This document shows, piece after piece, positions 24,798 through 34,213 of a stretch of DNA of 64,000 nt. The translations under genes and the position numbers were made by a program. This stretch comes from Pseudoxanthomonas sacheonensis. Lineage in GTDB: Bacteria > Pseudomonadota > Gammaproteobacteria > Xanthomonadales > Xanthomonadaceae. The stretch covers positions 1 to 64,000 of the forward strand of contig NZ_PDWS01000010.1 in NCBI RefSeq assembly GCF_010093305.1, written 5' to 3'. The notes under the pieces are model-generated. The model saw only the letters and a list, made by a program, of their open reading frames with translations, was not told the origin of the DNA and made no database searches. The stretch's first letter is position 1. Each line of letters opens with the position of its first letter.

Positions 24798-27587
24798 TCA
24801 GTCGCTGTCTTCGCGTTCGAACACCAGTCCGCGTTCCTCGCGGATCACGCCTTCCATGCTGGCGAACGGCGCCTCTTCCGGCGAGGTCTCCAGCGAAGGC
24901 AGTTCCACCCGCGGCGAGGCCTTGGCCACTTCGCCCTGCGGCTGGAACTTGATGATCTGCTTCCACGAACGCGTCAGCGCATCGGCGAAGATCAGAATCA
25001 GGTCGCCCGGCTGGCCCATGCGCAACGCGGCGTCGATGGCTTCCTGCTCGTCGGGGATGATCGACATCGCGTTTTCCGCGATGCCCGCCGATAGCAATGC
25101 CTTGGCGATGATGCGCGGCACTTCGTCGCCGTCGCGACCACGCAGAGCATCGTCGCGGCGCACCACGTAATGGTCGAACTTGCCGGCCACCACCTCCGCA
25201 ATCGCGCGCAGATCCTCATCGCGGCGATCGCCCGGCCCGGTCAGCACCACGATGCGGCGTCCGGTCACGTCCAGGCGCTGGGCCAGGTCGGCCATCATGC
25301 CCACCGCATGCGCGTTGTGGCCGTAATCCATCAGCACCTTGAACGGATGCTCGCTGTAGACGTTCATGCGGCCCGGAGCCTGGAAGAACGTGGTGTCGAA
25401 GGTACGCAGACCCTGGCGGATCGCATCAAGCTTGATGCCCAGCGAGAACGCCATCGCCGCGGCCACCATCGCGTTCTGCACGTTGTGCAGGGCGCGGCCT
25501 TCCAATGTCGCGGGAATAAGATGCGTCCACATCAGCGGGATGTGGCTGCCCTTGTCGTACAGCGTGATCATGTGGCCGTTGACGCCGGCCTCCAGCGCGC
25601 AGGCGCGGCCACCGGCGCGGATGTGTTCGCGCACCAGCGTGTGCGAAGGGTTCAGGGTGACGTAGCAGATCACCTTGGCGTCGGTGTAGGCCGACATCTT
25701 CAACACGTTGGGATCGTCGGCGTTGAGCACCGCGCAATCGCGCGCGACTTCGACCACGATGCGCTTGATCTCGGCCAGCTGCTCCAGCGTGTCGATGCCC
25801 TTCAGGCCCAGATGGTCGGAAGCCACGTTCAATACCGCGCCCACGTCCACTTCCGGCACGCCCATGCCGCTGCGCAGCAGTCCGCCGCGCGCGGTTTCCA
25901 GAATCGCCATGTCGATCTGTGGGTCCGACAGCACCATGCGCGCCGATACCGGCCCGGTCATGTCGCCTTCCACCGTGCGCTGACCGTCGATGTAGACGCC
26001 GTCGGTGGTGGTCAGGCCCGGCGTGTAGCCGGCCATCTTGGTGATGTGGGCCAGCATGCGCGCGGTGGTGGTCTTGCCGTTGGTGCCGGTGATGGCGGCG
26101 ATCGGCACGCGGGTCGGCGTGCCGGGTGGAAACAGCATGTCGATCACCGGACCGGCGGCGTCGCGCGGAGTGCCTTCGCTGGGCGCCACATGCATGCGGA
26201 AGCCGGGTGCGGCGTTGATCTCGCAGATGCCGCCGCCGATGGACTTGTAGCTCTCGGCGATGTTGGGCGAGATGAAATCCACGCCGCCCACGTCCAGGCC
26301 GATGGCGCGTACCGCGCGCACCGCCATGTCGCGGTTGTCGGGGTGGATGATGTCGGTGACGTCGGTGGCGGTGCCGCCGGTAGAGAGGTTGGCAGTGGAA
26401 CGCAGGTAAACGACTTCTCCTTCCTTGGGCACGGAGAAGTGGTTGTAGCCCACGCGCTCCAGCATCAGGTCGGCTTGCGCGTCCAGTTCCAGCCGGGTCA
26501 GTACTTTCTCATGACCGACGCCGCGGCGCGGGTCCGAATTCACCTGGTCCACCAGCTCGGCGATGTCGCTCTTGCCGTCGCCGATCACATGGCCGGGGGT
26601 GCGCTTGGTCGCGGCGATCAGTTCGCCGTTGACCACCAGCAGACGGTGGTCGTCGCCGCCGATGTAGGTTTCCACGATGACCGAGCGCGAATGCTCGCGC
26701 GCGGCGGCGAAGCCTTCGCGGATTTCGTCCTCGCCGGAAATATTGATGGTGATGCCGCGGCCATGGTTGCCGTTGTAGGGTTTGGTGACCACGGTCCCGC
26801 CCAACTTGCGCGCTGCGCGCAGGGCGCCGCTGGCGTCGTTGACCAGTTCCTGGCGCGGCACCGGCAGGCCCAGCGAGCCGAGGATCTTGTTGGTCTCTTC
26901 CTTGTCGCTGGCCAGTTCCACCGAGATATGCGGGGTCTTGCCGGTGACCGTGGCCTGGATGCGCTGCTGGTATTTGCCGTGGCCGAACTGGATCAGCGAT
27001 TGCTGGTTCAGGCGCAACCACGGGATGCCGCGTTCTTCGGCCGCACGCACCAGCGAAGCGGTGGAAGGGCCCAGCGCGCGGCGTTGCGCGTAGCGGATGA
27101 AATCGTCGCGGGCGGTGTCCCAATCCCAATCCGCGGGCACGCTGTCCTTGGGCCTCAACTCGGCCGGCAGCAGCGAGGACAGCAGTTTCAGCGCCAGTTC
27201 GCCGGCGGCGATGCCTTCTTCTTTCTGCGCGTATTCGTAGATCACGGTGTAGACACCGGGACGGTCGTCGCCGACGCTGCGGGTCTTGCCGAAGGTGACG
27301 TTCTCGCCGGCCACGTTCTGCAGTTCGATCGCCACGTGCTCCAGCACATGCCCCAGCCAGGTGCCTTCGCCCTCGCGCATGCGGCGGATGAAGCCGCCGG
27401 GTTCGCGATAGGAACAGCCGTGTTCGGCCAGGCCGGGCAGGGCGGCGACCAGCCCATCGACGAACGCCGCGCCCAGTTTGCCGGTGGGCCATGCCTCCAG
27501 CGCCTGCAAGTCCAGCTCCAGGCGGATGACCGGGAAATGGGCGTATTGCGAGGGACCGACGTAGACGGAGCGTTCGAGGATGCGCAT
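24798..27587 (-). CDS. cphA: Cyanophycin synthetase
   Basis: This enzyme polymerises aspartate and arginine, using ATP without ribosomes, into the storage polymer cyanophycin. At 929 residues it has the full three-part architecture: an N-terminal domain (about 1-160), an ATP-grasp domain (about 220-475; VTKPYNGNHGRGITI, ETYIGGDDHRLLVVNG, GICEINAAPGFRMH) for adding Asp, and a Mur ligase domain from about 490 with P-loop GTNGKTTT at 501-508 and LETARGGLLRSGMG for adding Arg. The C-terminal tail is acidic. It sits between cyanophycinase (75 nt upstream) and a second Mur ligase protein (7 nt downstream). Confidence 0.96.
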   Translation of the reverse strand: MRILERSVYVGPSQYAHFPVIRLELDLQALEAWPTGKLGAAFVDGLVAALPGLAEHGCSYREPGGFIRRMREGEGTWLGHVLEHVAIELQNVAGENVTFGKTRSVGDDRPGVYTVIYEYAQKEEGIAAGELALKLLSSLLPAELRPKDSVPADWDWDTARDDFIRYAQRRALGPSTASLVRAAEERGIPWLRLNQQSLIQFGHGKYQQRIQATVTGKTPHISVELASDKEETNKILGSLGLPVPRQELVNDASGALRAARKLGGTVVTKPYNGNHGRGITINISGEDEIREGFAAAREHSRSVIVETYIGGDDHRLLVVNGELIAATKRTPGHVIGDGKSDIAELVDQVNSDPRRGVGHEKVLTRLELDAQADLMLERVGYNHFSVPKEGEVVYLRSTANLSTGGTATDVTDIIHPDNRDMAVRAVRAIGLDVGGVDFISPNIAESYKSIGGGICEINAAPGFRMHVAPSEGTPRDAAGPVIDMLFPPGTPTRVPIAAITGTNGKTTTARMLAHITKMAGYTPGLTTTDGVYIDGQRTVEGDMTGPVSARMVLSDPQIDMAILETARGGLLRSGMGVPEVDVGAVLNVASDHLGLKGIDTLEQLAEIKRIVVEVARDCAVLNADDPNVLKMSAYTDAKVICYVTLNPSHTLVREHIRAGGRACALEAGVNGHMITLYDKGSHIPLMWTHLIPATLEGRALHNVQNAMVAAAMAFSLGIKLDAIRQGLRTFDTTFFQAPGRMNVYSEHPFKVLMDYGHNAHAVGMMADLAQRLDVTGRRIVVLTGPGDRRDEDLRAIAEVVAGKFDHYVVRRDDALRGRDGDEVPRIIAKALLSAGIAENAMSIIPDEQEAIDAALRMGQPGDLILIFADALTRSWKQIIKFQPQGEVAKASPRVELPSLETSPEEAPFASMEGVIREERGLVFEREDSD

Positions 27588-27662
27588 GCCTTACCTCTGG
27601 ATCGTTGGGTTTCGAATATCGCGGAGTTTTAAATCATGGGATCTGAAACGTGAGGATTCCGG

Positions 27663-28493
27663 CTAGGCCAGCGAACCGGCCGACGCCTTGCGGGTGTGCA
27701 GGTTGAAGGTAGCGCCGGCCACAAGGATATGCACGGTCAGGCCGAGCAGGCAGACCGGCTTGTTTTCGCTGACCTGGGCCATCGAAGAGAAAGTAAGCCC
27801 ATCGGCATCGACCACGGTGACCGCGCCGCTGCCTTCGACTTCCAAAGTATTGTCCGGGCCGATGAAGGCGGCGGTGTCTTCGTCCAGGCCTATGCCGATG
27901 GCGAACGGGTTGTAGGCCAGCGCCGCGACCAGGCGGCCCAGGCGGTCGCGCTGGCGGAAATGCTGGTCGATGATGAAACGGTTGGTCAGGCCCAGTCCCG
28001 GGGCCAGGCGAACGCTGTCGGCCTGGGGCGAAGCGCCTTCCTTGCCGAAGCCGATCATGTGCTCGCTGAGGATGCTGGCGCCGGCGCTGGTGCCGCCGAC
28101 GGTGATGCCGGCGGCATTGCGTTCGCGGATGAGCTTGGCCGCCGGGGTGCCGCCCAGGATGGTGGACAGGCGCAGCTGGTTGCCGCCGGTGAAGAAGATG
28201 CCGCTGGCGCTTTCGATGCGGTCCAGGCGGTTCTGTTCATGGCAATCGCGGCGGGTGTCGAAATCCAGCACGTCGACCCGGCCGGCGCCCAGGTCGCCGA
28301 AAATGCCTTCGTAGCGGCTGCCGGTATCGGCCAGCTGGCTGGCGGTGGGGATCACCACTATCTCGGCATCGCGACCGCCGCAGAGATCGAGGAATCGCTT
28401 GAGGATACGGGGATTGTCTTCCTTGTTCTCGGCGCCGCCGATGGGAACGATCCAACCTCTTTCGCCACCATCGGCGACCTTACTGGGACACAT
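27663..28493 (-). CDS. cphB: Cyanophycinase
   Basis: This serine peptidase of the S51 family releases beta-Asp-Arg dipeptides from cyanophycin. The 276-residue protein has GWIVPIGGAENKEDNPRIL, VVIPTASQ, FFTGGNQLRLS, and the nucleophile elbow GGTSAGASILSEHMIGFG. The FIIDQHFRQRDRLGRL block contains the conserved His. ATG 28493 was chosen with GGAG 9 nt upstream; the frame is open far upstream but runs through repeats and the tRNA. It is the first gene of the cyanophycin operon, so synthesis and breakdown are made from one transcript. Confidence 0.95.
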   Translation of the reverse strand: MCPSKVADGGERGWIVPIGGAENKEDNPRILKRFLDLCGGRDAEIVVIPTASQLADTGSRYEGIFGDLGAGRVDVLDFDTRRDCHEQNRLDRIESASGIFFTGGNQLRLSTILGGTPAAKLIRERNAAGITVGGTSAGASILSEHMIGFGKEGASPQADSVRLAPGLGLTNRFIIDQHFRQRDRLGRLVAALAYNPFAIGIGLDEDTAAFIGPDNTLEVEGSGAVTVVDADGLTFSSMAQVSENKPVCLLGLTVHILVAGATFNLHTRKASAGSLA

Positions 28494-28688
28494 GCAACAC
28501 GACTCCTGAAGCTGAAGGGTTCCGCGCAACGCCGCCGCGACGGGAGCCGGCAGCGCCGCGCGCCGCCTGGTTTTCCCGATTTCCCCCGATGAAGCCGCCC
28601 CCGATGCCGGCAGCAAGTATCGCGGACCGGCTTGGGGAAGGTAGCACGGGCGGCGACCGCCCGATTGGACCCAGCCACACGTTCGACC

Positions 28689-28783
28689 TCCCCCTTTGAA
28701 AAAGGGGGACCGAGGGGGATTTGCTCTTGCCCTTGGCTCAAGATCAAAAGCAAATCCCCCGTAGCCCCCTTTTCCAAAGGGGG
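28689..28783. repeat. CCCCCTTTGAAAAAGGGGG-type inverted repeat, copy 3
   Basis: The outer boxes CCCCCTTTGAAAAAGGGGG and CCCCCTTTTCCAAAGGGGG enclose GGGGGATTTGCTCTTG and CAAAAGCAAATCCCCC, matching the pair near murB. It lies in the 357-bp gap between the cphB start and the tRNA gene. Apart from this element I see nothing else definable in the gap. Confidence 0.8.
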
Positions 28784-28850
28784 CAAAGCGCAAGCGCCCG
28801 TTCACTACCAGCCCCAACTGCCAATCACCAACCGTTACAATTTCCTCCAA

Positions 28851-28927
28851 GGCCCCGTAGCTCAGCTGGATAGAGCGGTCCCCTCCTAAGGGACAGGTCG
28901 TGCGTTCGAATCGCGCCGGGGTCACCA
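28851..28927 (+). tRNA. tRNA-Arg (anticodon CCT)
   Basis: A complete cloverleaf with encoded CCA: acceptor GGCCCCG/CGGGGTC (one G-T pair), D arm GCTC..GAGC, anticodon stem GTCCC/GGGAC with loop CTCCTAA giving anticodon CCT, and T arm GTGCG TTCGAAT CGCGC. It reads the rare arginine codon AGG. It lies just upstream of the thr operon leader on the same strand. Confidence 0.95.
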
Positions 28928-29058
28928 TACTTTTCGGTTGCAAGTGCAACTTTCGGCTGCAAATGCAGCTTGTCGCACTGCAACACTTGACAGCCCCCCG
29001 GGTCATCCTGTCCCCTAGGGCCATGCTTCCCGTCGCCACCCACGCAAACGTCCACCCG

Positions 29059-29169
29059 ATGCCGGCCTCCGTGCTGCTGCACGGGCAGGGCGTGGCTGGC
29101 CTTGGTCGCAGCATTATTACTACCGCCACTACCGCGATTAGCGGGGTGCGGTGGATCGTGTTCGCGTAG
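29059..29169 (+). CDS. Putative threonine/isoleucine-rich leader peptide of the thr operon
   Basis: A short frame ends at TAG 29167 and contains the run SIITTATTAI, followed by GVRWIVFA. That is four Thr and four Ile codons among the last 18, the signature of attenuation leaders of threonine operons, where scarce charged tRNA stalls the ribosome. The start is unresolved: ATG 29059 gives 36 residues, ATG 29023 gives 48, and GTG 29092 gives 25, closest to the usual leader length. It lies 92 nt before thrA. Family knowledge supports the role; nothing has been measured. Confidence 0.55.
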   Translation: MPASVLLHGQGVAGLGRSIITTATTAISGVRWIVFA

Positions 29170-29238
29170 TCTCGCAAACCACGTCCCCGCACCCGGATCA
29201 GGATGCGGGGGAACCCGGAACCTGAGCCGCGCGGGGAC
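29143..29238 (+). promoter_or_regulatory. Candidate attenuator with mutually exclusive RNA stems before thrA
   Basis: A segment GTCCCCGCACCC at 29183-29194 can pair with three others: GGGTGCGG inside the leader frame (about 29143-29151), TGCGGGG at 29204-29210, or GCGGGGAC at 29231-29238. Exclusive pairing around a Thr/Ile leader is what an attenuator needs. No T-run follows any stem, so a classical terminator is not evident; control of translation or Rho access is possible. Confidence 0.4.
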
Positions 29239-29261
29239 CTCACCCAGAGGTTCGTCGCTTT

Positions 29262-31757
29262 ATGTCGTCCGCAGCACAGCCACAGCCAGATAGTTCTTCC
29301 CCTCGCACCATCGTGCACAAGTTCGGCGGTACTTCGGTCGCCGACGCCGAACGCTTCCGCCATGTCGCCGGCCTGTTGCTGGCGCGCGAGGAGCACGAGC
29401 AGATCACCGTGGTGTCGGCGATGAAAGGAGTGACCGACGCGCTGATCGAATTGTGCGAACTGGCCGCGCGCAGCCGCAGCGACTGGCGCGATCCCTGGCA
29501 CGAATTGCGCGCACGCCATCGCGGAGCGGTGGTGGCGTTGCTGGGCGAAGATTCCGGCCCGACCCTGGAATGGCTGGACGAACGCTTCGACAAACTGGCC
29601 GAAATCCTGGCTGCGCTGTCGGTGATCGGCGAGTTGCCGCGCGAAGTGCTGGACCGTGTGCAGGGCCTGGGCGAAGTCTGTTCGGCACGGTTGCTCGGCG
29701 ACTATCTGAAATCGAAAGGCGAAGACTGCGCCGTACTGGACGCGCGCGATGTGCTGGTGGTGGACCGCAGCGACCTGGGCGTGGAGGTCGATTGGGACGT
29801 CAGCGGCCAGCGCCTGGCCGAGTGGCGTGCGAAGAATCCGCAACGCCGCGTGGTGGTCACCGGTTTCGTCGCGCGCGACCGCCAGAATCGCCTCACCACG
29901 CTGGGCCGCAACGGCAGCGACTACAGCGGCGCCATCTTCGCCGCGCTGTTCAACGCCGCCGAACTGCATATCTGGACCGACGTGGACGGCGTGCTGTCCG
30001 CCGATCCGCGGGTGGTGCCCGAAGCGGTGCAACTGAGCGCGTTGAGCTACGACGAAGCCTGCGAGCTGGCTTATTTCGGCGCCAAGGTCGTGCACCCGCA
30101 GACCATGTCGCCGGCGATAGAGCGCGGCCTGCCCATCATCATCCGCAATACCTTCCATCCCGAGCATCCCGGCACGCGCATCACCGCCGAGCGCGATGTC
30201 ACCGGTCCGGTGAAAGGCCTGACCCTCAGCCCGGACCTGGCGGTGTTGAATCTGGAAGGCACCGGCCTGATCGGCGTGCCCGGCACGGCCGAGCGCGTGT
30301 TCGCGGCGCTTCGCGATGCGCGCGTGTCGGTGGTGATGATTTCCCAGGGTTCTTCCGAGCACTCCATCTGCTGCGTGGTGCGCAGCGCCGAGTCGCTGCG
30401 AGCGCAGGCCGCGTTGCTCAACGCGTTCGCCCACGAGCTCAACATCGGCCAGATCCAGCGCGTGCAGCTGACCGAAGGCGTCAGCGTGCTGGCGGCCGTC
30501 GGCGACGGCATGGCCGGGCAGCCGGGCGTGGCGGCGCGGCTGTTCGAGTCGCTGGGCCGGGCGCGGGTCAACATCCTGGCCATCGCGCAGGGCTCTTCGG
30601 AACGCAACATCTCGGTCGCCATCGACAGTGCCGACGCCACCAAGGCCTTGCGCGCGGCGCACGCCGGTTTCTGGCTGTCGCCGCAGACCTTCGCCATCGG
30701 GGTGATCGGGCCGGGCAACGTCGGCGCCGCGCTGCTCGACCAGCTGCGCGCCGCACAGCCGCAATTGCTGGGCAAGGCCAATCTGGATCTGCGGCTGCGG
30801 GCGATCGCCTCCAGCACCAAGATGCTGCTGGACGGGCGCGGTATCGGCGGCGACTGGCGCGCGAGCTTCGCTGCCGATAGCGAAGCGCTGGATCTGGATC
30901 GTTTCACCGCGCATCTGACAGGCTCGCATCTGCCGCACCTGGTGATCGTCGATTGCAGCGCCAGCCCGCTGGTGGCCGACCGTTACGCCGACTGGCTGGC
31001 GGCGGGCATCCATGTGGTCACCCCCAACAAGCAGGCCGGTGCGGGGCCGAGTGCGCGCTACGACGCGATCCGCGAGGCCGCTGCCGCCAGCGGCGCGCGT
31101 TTCCGCTACGAAGCGACGGTAGGCGCGGGTCTGCCGGTGATTTCCACTTTGCGCGACCTGATCGATACCGGCGACGCGGTGCTGTCGGTGGAAGGCATCT
31201 TCTCCGGCACGCTGGCGTGGCTGTTCAACAAGTTCGACGGCAGCGTGCCGTTCTCGCAACTGGTGACCGAGGCGCGCGGCCTGGGTTACACCGAACCGGA
31301 TCCCCGCGACGATCTTTCCGGCACCGATGTCGCCCGCAAACTGGTGATCCTGGCGCGCGAGGCGGGGCGTTCGCTGAGCCTGGACGATGTCGACGTCGAG
31401 AGCCTGGTGCCGGCGGCGCTGCGCCAGGCCAGCGTGGAGGATTTCATGGCGCGCCTGGGCGAAGTGGATGCGCTGTTCGCCGACAAGCTGGCAAAAGCCG
31501 AGGCAGCGGGTCAGGTGCTGCGCTACGTCGCCAAGCTGGATGCGGAAGGCAAGGCCACGGTAGGTTTGGTAGCGCTGCCGAAAGAACACGCTTTCGCCAA
31601 CCTGCGCCTGACCGACAACATCGTGCAGTTCACCACGCGCCGCTACTGCGACAATCCGTTGATCGTGCAGGGACCCGGCGCGGGTCCCGAAGTCACCGCC
31701 GCGGGCGTGTTCGCCGATGTGCTGCGCGTGGCGGCGGGGCAGGGGGCGAAGCTGTGA
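29262..31757 (+). CDS. thrA: Bifunctional aspartokinase/homoserine dehydrogenase
   Basis: This catalyses the first and third steps from aspartate to threonine and methionine. The 831-residue fusion starts with aspartokinase (about 1-290; [13 protein letters not shown], then [18 protein letters not shown]). A pair of ACT regulatory domains follows (about 310-460, [19 protein letters not shown] and [19 protein letters not shown]). The homoserine dehydrogenase domain comes last (about 470-831; [47 protein letters not shown]). Feedback by threonine through ACT domains is usual for this family. The stop overlaps the thrB start as GTGA. A Thr/Ile leader precedes it. Confidence 0.95.
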   Translation: MSSAAQPQPDSSSPRTIVHKFGGTSVADAERFRHVAGLLLAREEHEQITVVSAMKGVTDALIELCELAARSRSDWRDPWHELRARHRGAVVALLGEDSGPTLEWLDERFDKLAEILAALSVIGELPREVLDRVQGLGEVCSARLLGDYLKSKGEDCAVLDARDVLVVDRSDLGVEVDWDVSGQRLAEWRAKNPQRRVVVTGFVARDRQNRLTTLGRNGSDYSGAIFAALFNAAELHIWTDVDGVLSADPRVVPEAVQLSALSYDEACELAYFGAKVVHPQTMSPAIERGLPIIIRNTFHPEHPGTRITAERDVTGPVKGLTLSPDLAVLNLEGTGLIGVPGTAERVFAALRDARVSVVMISQGSSEHSICCVVRSAESLRAQAALLNAFAHELNIGQIQRVQLTEGVSVLAAVGDGMAGQPGVAARLFESLGRARVNILAIAQGSSERNISVAIDSADATKALRAAHAGFWLSPQTFAIGVIGPGNVGAALLDQLRAAQPQLLGKANLDLRLRAIASSTKMLLDGRGIGGDWRASFAADSEALDLDRFTAHLTGSHLPHLVIVDCSASPLVADRYADWLAAGIHVVTPNKQAGAGPSARYDAIREAAAASGARFRYEATVGAGLPVISTLRDLIDTGDAVLSVEGIFSGTLAWLFNKFDGSVPFSQLVTEARGLGYTEPDPRDDLSGTDVARKLVILAREAGRSLSLDDVDVESLVPAALRQASVEDFMARLGEVDALFADKLAKAEAAGQVLRYVAKLDAEGKATVGLVALPKEHAFANLRLTDNIVQFTTRRYCDNPLIVQGPGAGPEVTAAGVFADVLRVAAGQGAKL

Positions 31758-32677
31758 AGCAAGCGGCAACTGCATTTTCGCCAGCCTCGGTGGGCAACGT
31801 CGGAGTCGGCTTCGACATTCTTGGCCATGTGATCGAAGGACCGGGCGACACGGTCACTGCGCGCCGCATCGACTCGCCCGAAGTACGCATCGCCGCGATC
31901 CGCGGAGCGACGGTGGATCTGCCGCTGGATGCGCCCGGCAATACCGCCGGCGCATCGCTGATCGCATTACGGGAGGCGTTGGGGTTGCCGTTCGGTTTCG
32001 AAATCGAGATCGACAAGGGCATCCCGCTGGGTTCGGGAATGGGCGGCTCGGCGGCTTCCTGCGTGGCCGCGCTGGTGGCGGCCAATGAACTCTTGGATGC
32101 GCCTTTGTCGCGGGAAGCGCTGTATCCGTTCGCATTGACCGGCGAAGCGGTGGCCAGCGGCGGGCGCCATGGCGACAACCTGGGGCCGATGCTGCTCGGC
32201 GGCCTGGTGCTTTCCACCGCCGATCGTTTGGTGAAAATACCGGTGCCCAGCGCCTGGCACAGCGTGCTGGTGCATCCGGACGCGATTCTGGAAACGCGCC
32301 GCGCGCGCGAGGCGTTGAAGGGTGGTTATGCGCTCGGCGAATTCGTATCGCAGTCGGCCAATCTCGCGCTGGTGCTTGCCGGTTGTTACGCGGGCGATGC
32401 CGGACTGGTGCGCGCCGGCCTGCAGGACGGGCTGGTGGAACCGAGGCGCGCGCCGTTGATCGTCGGCTTCGATGCGGCCAAGCGGGCCGCGCTGGAAGCC
32501 GGGGCGATGGGCGCGAGCATTTCCGGTGCGGGGCCCAGCGTGTTCGGATGGTTCGAGACACGGGCGCAGGCCGAGACGGCAGTGCCGGCGATCCAGGCGG
32601 CTTTCATGGCGGCCGGATTCGACAGCCAGGCCTGGGTGTCTCCGATCAACAGTCCGGCGGCGAAGGTTGTCCGCTGA
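31754..32677 (+). CDS. thrB: Homoserine kinase
   Basis: This GHMP-family kinase phosphorylates homoserine before threonine synthase. The 307-residue protein has [14 protein letters not shown] near the start, the ATP loop [17 protein letters not shown] and the C-terminal [15 protein letters not shown]. The start is GTG 31754, overlapping the thrA stop by 4 nt. The open frame extends back to 30953, but that part is the shadow of thrA. A 94-bp inverted repeat lies between its stop and thrC. Confidence 0.95.
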   Translation: MKQAATAFSPASVGNVGVGFDILGHVIEGPGDTVTARRIDSPEVRIAAIRGATVDLPLDAPGNTAGASLIALREALGLPFGFEIEIDKGIPLGSGMGGSAASCVAALVAANELLDAPLSREALYPFALTGEAVASGGRHGDNLGPMLLGGLVLSTADRLVKIPVPSAWHSVLVHPDAILETRRAREALKGGYALGEFVSQSANLALVLAGCYAGDAGLVRAGLQDGLVEPRRAPLIVGFDAAKRAALEAGAMGASISGAGPSVFGWFETRAQAETAVPAIQAAFMAAGFDSQAWVSPINSPAAKVVR

Positions 32678-32718
32678 GTCGAGGCCGGAATAGCACGAGA
32701 ATAATCAAACAGCCGCGA

Positions 32719-32812
32719 CGTCATCCCAGCGAAAGCTGGGATCCATTTTGATCTTGCTTCTGAGGCCTTGGCGCGAAAATCACAATGGATTCCAGCTGTC
32801 GCTGGAATGACG
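32719..32812. repeat. CATCCCAGCGAAAGCTGGGAT-type inverted repeat between thrB and thrC
   Basis: CGTCATCCCAGCGAAAGCTG at the left is mirrored by CCAGCTGTCGCTGGAATGACG at the right, with ATTTTGATC-like sequence inside. The element recurs at 50012. Transcribed within the thr operon, it would place a strong hairpin between thrB and thrC. Confidence 0.85.
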
Positions 32813-32850
32813 ACTTCATTTTTATCGGCATCCACTTCTCCTGGACCGCA

Positions 32851-34143
32851 ATGAACTTCATCTCGACCCGCAATGCATCTCCCGCAGCCACCTTGAGCCA
32901 GGCCATCGCAGCCGGCCTTGCGCCGGACGGAGGTCTCTACGTTCCGGAAACCCTTCCTCCGATCCATTCCCTGGAAGTCGGCGCCGACCTGGCCGAAACC
33001 GCCACCCAGCTCATCGCACCGTTCTTCGAAGGCGACGCGCTTGCCGCCGAGCTGCCGGCGATCTGCCGCGAAGCGTTCGACTTCCCTGCGCCCCTGTTGC
33101 CGCTGGCGACCACCGACGACCATGTGCTGGAGTTGTTCCATGGCCCCACCGCCGCCTTCAAGGACTTCGGCGCGCGCTTCCTGGCCGCTTGCCTGACGCG
33201 CCTGCGCAAGCAGGAGGACCGTCCGCTCACCATCCTGGTCGCCACCTCCGGCGATACCGGCGCAGCGGTCGCCGCCGCTTTCCACAAGCAGCCCGGATTG
33301 CGCGTGATCGTGCTGTATCCCGATGGCCGCGTGTCGCCGCGCCAGGCGCACCAGCTGGGCTGCTTCGGCGACAACATCGCCGCATTGCGCGTGGCCGGTT
33401 CGTTCGACGATTGCCAGGCGCTGGTCAAGCGCGCATTGAACGATGGCGACCTGCAGGCGCAAGCGCCCATGAGTTCGGCCAACAGCATCAGCCTGGGCCG
33501 GCTGCTGCCGCAGATGAGCTACTACGCGCATGCCGCGCTCGGCCACAAGCGCGCGACCGGCGAAACGCTCAATGCCGTCATTCCCACCGGAAACCTGGGC
33601 AACGCCATGGCCGCGATCATCGCGCGCAAGCTGGGCGTGCCGCTGGGCCGCATCGTGTTGGCGACCAACGCCAACGAGGTGTTGCCGAAATTCTTCTCCG
33701 GCGCCGAATACGCGCCCGCGGCCAGCGTCGCCACCCTGGCCAACGCGATGGATGTGGGTGCGCCCAGCAATTTCGAACGCCTGCGCTGGCTGTACGGCGG
33801 AGACGATGCCGCGCTGCGCGCGGACTTCACCGCCGAAAGCGTCAACGACTACCGGATCCGCAATACCATCCAGAGCCGCTATGCGAAGCATGGAGAGGTC
33901 TTCTGCCCGCACACCGCCACCGCCGTGCGGGTGCTCGAGGATCTGCGCTCGCAAGGCGCGGCCGGCGATTGGATGGTGGCAGCGACCGCGCACCCCGCCA
34001 AATTCGAGAGCGTGGTGGAGCCTTTGATCGGCCGGCCGCTGGAAGTGCCGCCGGCGCTGGCGGACCTGCTGGCGCGGCCGGCCCATGCCGATCCGATTGC
34101 CGCGGAATATGAAAGCTTCCGGGCCAGAATCCTCGAAAAATAG
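32851..34143 (+). CDS. thrC: Threonine synthase
   Basis: This PLP enzyme converts phosphohomoserine to threonine. At 430 residues it is of the shorter bacterial kind. It shows MNFISTRNASPAATLSQAIA at the start, the PLP lysine in HGPTAAFKDFGARF, TSGDTGAAVAAAF, and VIPTGNLGNAMAAIIARKLG for phosphate binding. ATG 32851 was preferred because the longer frame (to 32785) runs into the repeat. It has no strong ribosome-binding site. It is the third gene of the thr cluster, though separated from thrB by 173 nt. Confidence 0.95.
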   Translation: MNFISTRNASPAATLSQAIAAGLAPDGGLYVPETLPPIHSLEVGADLAETATQLIAPFFEGDALAAELPAICREAFDFPAPLLPLATTDDHVLELFHGPTAAFKDFGARFLAACLTRLRKQEDRPLTILVATSGDTGAAVAAAFHKQPGLRVIVLYPDGRVSPRQAHQLGCFGDNIAALRVAGSFDDCQALVKRALNDGDLQAQAPMSSANSISLGRLLPQMSYYAHAALGHKRATGETLNAVIPTGNLGNAMAAIIARKLGVPLGRIVLATNANEVLPKFFSGAEYAPAASVATLANAMDVGAPSNFERLRWLYGGDDAALRADFTAESVNDYRIRNTIQSRYAKHGEVFCPHTATAVRVLEDLRSQGAAGDWMVAATAHPAKFESVVEPLIGRPLEVPPALADLLARPAHADPIAAEYESFRARILEK

Positions 34144-34213
34144 CCTTGTCCCGCGCCTGGTCCGCTGTGCGGTGCGCCATGCCTGGCCCCCGCATTTCTG
34201 CCAACATGTCGCC

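Noticed and set aside
25170-27632. Very long open frame opposite cphA (also 1252-4233, 7011-9596, 14266-16926 and 53049-55064 opposite other genes)
   Set aside because: Long antisense frames are expected in GC-rich coding DNA. The translations are rich in Arg, Gln, His and Ala with no domain, start signal or homologous motif, while the sense strand has clear families.
28987-28992. TTGACA as the -35 box of the thr operon
   Set aside because: No acceptable -10 hexamer lies 16-18 nt downstream, so a promoter cannot be assigned from this match alone.
32785-32850. Longer start for thrC
   Set aside because: The added residues come from the CATCCCAGCG repeat and have no ribosome-binding site; ATG 32851 gives the family's usual beginning.
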